A stretch of DNA of 64,000 bases, taken from positions 1,140,364 to 1,204,363 of the forward strand of contig NW_019774958.1 in NCBI RefSeq assembly GCF_001039355.2, read 5' to 3'. This stretch comes from Lingula anatina. Lineage: Eukaryota > Brachiopoda > Lingulata > Lingulida > Lingulidae. The position numbers were made by a program, and so were the translations under genes. This document shows positions 61,421 through 64,000 of the stretch, piece by piece. Position 1 is the first letter of the stretch, and every line of letters starts with the position of its first letter. The notes under the pieces are model-generated. The model was not told the DNA's origin and ran no database searches. It saw nothing but the letters and a program-made list of their open reading frames with translations.

Positions 61421-62025
61421 TTTTTATGTACAGACACAGATGTGTCTGTACATATAGCCGTCAGCTGCGTCTGTCGTTGCCGTCGTCGTCGTCATCCCCG
61501 TCTTCGCCGTGCACTTTTACCGATAACACGATAAGTGGAAAACTGTTTTTTTCTTTTGGCTTGAAACTTACAGGACTGATGAATATTCGTAATTCGCAAG
61601 TCAAGTTCGAAAATCAGCATGATCGGGTCACTTATAGGGAATTTATGCTGTTTTTATGTACAGACACAGATGTGTCTGTACATATAGCCATCATCTGCGT
61701 CTGTTGTCGCCGTCGTGCACTTTTACCAATAACACGATAAATGGAAAACCGTTTTTGCTTTTGGCTTGAAACTAACAGAACTGATGAATATTCATAATAC
61801 GCAGGTCAAGTTCGAAAATCAGCATGATTGGGCCATTTTTAGGGAATTTATGCTGTTTTTTCACTATTTTCAATATAAATACAACACTGATAACACAATA
61901 TAAGAAAAACGGATTGGCCAATTGTAATTTTACTCACAGGAGTGGTCAATCTTACTAAAACGCAGGTTGAGTTCGAAAATCAGCATAATCGGGCCATTAT
62001 TTTAGAAGTTATGCTGTTTTTTCAC
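61421..62025 (+). repeat. TGTACAGACACA repeat array, about 230-bp units
   Basis: Two units start with the 12+12-bp palindrome (61427-61452 and 61657-61682, 230 bp apart). Each continues with a GTCGTCG-rich stretch, 'ttttaccgataacacgata', 'ttggcttgaaac', 'gttcgaaaatcagcatgat' and 'tatgctgttttt'. A third, more diverged unit without the palindrome follows at about 61866-62025. Confidence 0.88.
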
Positions 62026-62029
62026 ATTT

Positions 62030-62410
62030 CCTCAGATTCAATTCTTAGGCATGTTAACAGTCTCATTATTAAACTAATAAGATACGTAAAAGTGTTTGTT
62101 TGACATTTCCTGCATCTTTACAACATTGTTAGTTGATTTTGTAAAAATGATGGTAAACTTGTTATCGTGTATTGTGTAATAAAGTTTCAAAAATGGAAAT
62201 AAACTCATATCATTGCAGTTTGTCAGATTCAATCATCCACTATGTTCAGAATCTCAGAATGGAGGAAATTGGACATTTAACACTGTTCTATTGATATTTT
62301 TCCCATCTCATCAATTTTCTTAGTTGGTCATATAAAAATGGCAGTAAACTGTTAATTTTGTTTTATGTTAAAAAAGTGTTAAAAATGGAAATAAACCCAT
62401 TTCAGAAAAG
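62030..62410 (+). repeat. Two diverged tandem units of about 190 bp
   Basis: The stretch 'gttagttgattttgtaaaaa' to 'aaaaatggaaataaactcat' near 62128-62210 recurs as 'cttagttggtcatataaaaa' to 'aaaaatggaaataaacccat' near 62320-62400. Confidence 0.7.
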
Positions 62411-62428
62411 TGCTGTCTTGTTTACAGT

Positions 62429-64000
62429 TTGGCATTTTCAAGATGTGACTTTGAAGTTCCATGAGCCTGCAGACCTTTGCTAGTCACATTTTCTGAATAT
62501 CCATGATACTAATATTTTATGATTAAAAATTGATGGTCATTATGCTGTTAAACATTATGTAATATTGCATCAAAATTTGAAGAAACCCCTATTTTGGGCA
62601 CTGCTCCCATGATGACCATTTAAGAAAAACCATGTCACTTACTGTTTTCAAACTTACAGGAAAGAAACATGGGTCTAAAATACAGCTTCAGTAGGCAGTG
62701 CAGTCGGTTTGGTAATTTTTTCTGGCAGTTAAACAGTTTTTTGTGAAAATTTAATTTTTCACATGTTGGCATTTTCAAGGTGTGACTTTGAAGTACCATG
62801 ATCCTGAAGATTTTTGCTTGTCACGTTTTCTGAATGTCCATGTTACTAATATTTCATTAATAAAATTTGATGGTCATTCTGCTGTTAAACATTATGTAAT
62901 GTTGCATCAAAATTTGAAGAAACCCCTATTTTGGGCACTGCTTCTATGATGACCATTTAAGGGAAATCATGTCACTTACTGTTCTCAAACTTACAGGAAA
63001 GAAACATGGGTCTAACATACAGCTTCAGTAGGCAATGCAGTCTGTTTGGTAAATTTTCCTGGTAATTTAACAGTTTTTTGTGAACATTTAATTTTTCACT
63101 TATTGGCATTTTCAAGGTGCGACTTAGAACCTCCACGGGCTTGAAGACCCATGCTAGTCACATTTTCTGAAAATCCATGACACGTATATTTTATTTTTAA
63201 AAATTGATGGTCATTATGCCATTAAGCATTATGTTATGTTGCATCAAAATAGAAGAAAATACAATTTTTGGTGCTGCTGCCATGATGACCATTATGGGAA
63301 AACCGTGTTACTTATGATTGTCAAACTTTCAAAAAAGAAACACAGGACTAAAATGCAGCCCGAATTGGAAAAGCAGTCTAATTGGCTTCTTTTTCTGGAA
63401 GTTATACATTTTAGTGAAATATTCATTATCTTTTTGGTATATTCATTGTGGGACTCTGAGCTCCTATGGACATGTAGCCGAATGGTAATCAAATTTTCTA
63501 CATGTCCATGCTATTTATAGTCAATAATCAAAAATTGGTGATAATTATTCTATAATTTATTATGTAATTTTACATCAAAATTGACAATAATCTTTTTGCA
63601 CTGCTACTGCAAACATTACGAAAAGAAAACTGTGTTACTTATTATTACATGTAACTTATAAGCATGATTTTTAGGATTGGCATGCAGTTCAAATTAGAAA
63701 GCCAGGTCAATTGGGTTATCATTAATTATTGAATTTTATGCAATTTTGAGTGAAATTTTCATTGTTCTCATTCTGGCACTTTCTAAGTATAAACTTGAAC
63801 TCTGATGGGCCTGAAGCCTTATGCTTTTACTTTCATCGGTGTTACCTGTTGTGCAAAATTAAAATTTGATGTTGACTGTGCAGTTAAACATAATGTATTA
63901 CTGCATCAGAATTGGTAGTCTCCTATTTTGTGCATTATTGTTTTGTGCTTTTCTTAAGTTGTGACTTATGGGCCTGAAAGACCTTTGAGAGGGTCAGTCT
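62429..64000 (+). repeat. Tandem array of about 337-bp units running off the window
   Basis: Units start at 'ttggcattttcaag'-like sequence at 62429, 62766, 63103, 63434 and 63773 (spacings 337, 337, 331, 339); the fifth is cut by the window end. Each contains 'agtcacattttctga', 'gatggtcatt', 'attatgtaat.ttgcatcaa', 'ttttgggcactgct', 'catgatgaccatt' and 'acttacaggaaagaaacatg'. Units 1 and 2 are closest; similarity falls rightward. Confidence 0.93.

Overview
The window is AT-rich (roughly two-thirds A+T by eye) eukaryotic DNA with GT-AG introns, many microsatellites and small inverted-repeat elements. A cilia-type dynein-like heavy chain, an MCTP-family membrane-protein tail and a rhodopsin-family receptor with a very long third cytoplasmic loop point to a metazoan, most likely an aquatic invertebrate. 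A lophotrochozoan is my guess; nothing here proves the phylum. There are no bacterial-style genes, no CRISPR array and no convincing rRNA or tRNA gene.

Layout. 1-8.8 kb: no supportable gene. 8.79-10.94 kb (+): one long open exon encoding a 717-residue class A GPCR, with a 3' UTR reaching poly(A) signals near 11.78 kb. 12.2-56.4 kb (-): the 5' half of one very large dynein heavy-chain-like gene, which I assign to the DNHD1 type. I resolved 51 coding exons by eye. All splice phases agree, and together they encode about 2,546 residues: tail, linker, AAA1 and AAA2. The C-terminal half (AAA3-6, stalk, C-terminal region) is not found in the remaining 12.2 kb to the left. So either the GPCR lies antisense inside an intron longer than 12 kb, or the gene or assembly is broken there. 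56.5-59.1 kb (+): the C-terminal transmembrane part of an MCTP-family gene, head-to-head with the dynein gene across a short shared promoter region. 59.1-64.0 kb: no gene, but three tandem-repeat families, including a ~337-bp array that runs off the right edge.

The dynein gene is the most informative object. Its AAA1 module keeps a P-loop but has a degenerate Walker B (FDDTDRL) and no NPGYAGR-type sensor loop. AAA1 is also split by a charged insertion of over 100 residues. Four R-R-x-S motifs lie in the disordered segments before and inside AAA1. AAA2 keeps GPAGSGKT. Two exons have their 3' ends and donor sites copied into minisatellites (52-bp and 32-bp units). A ~2.8-kb block containing an intact 34-codon exon occurs twice in tandem, next to a single N, and may be an assembly or haplotype duplication.

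Inside the 8-kb intron of the dynein gene, on the opposite strand, two well-bounded exons would splice to encode a 27-residue, almost wholly hydrophobic peptide. The same stretch contains two RFX X-box-like palindromes. This is the most speculative but potentially new element. All homology statements rest on recognising family motifs by eye; no database search was run.
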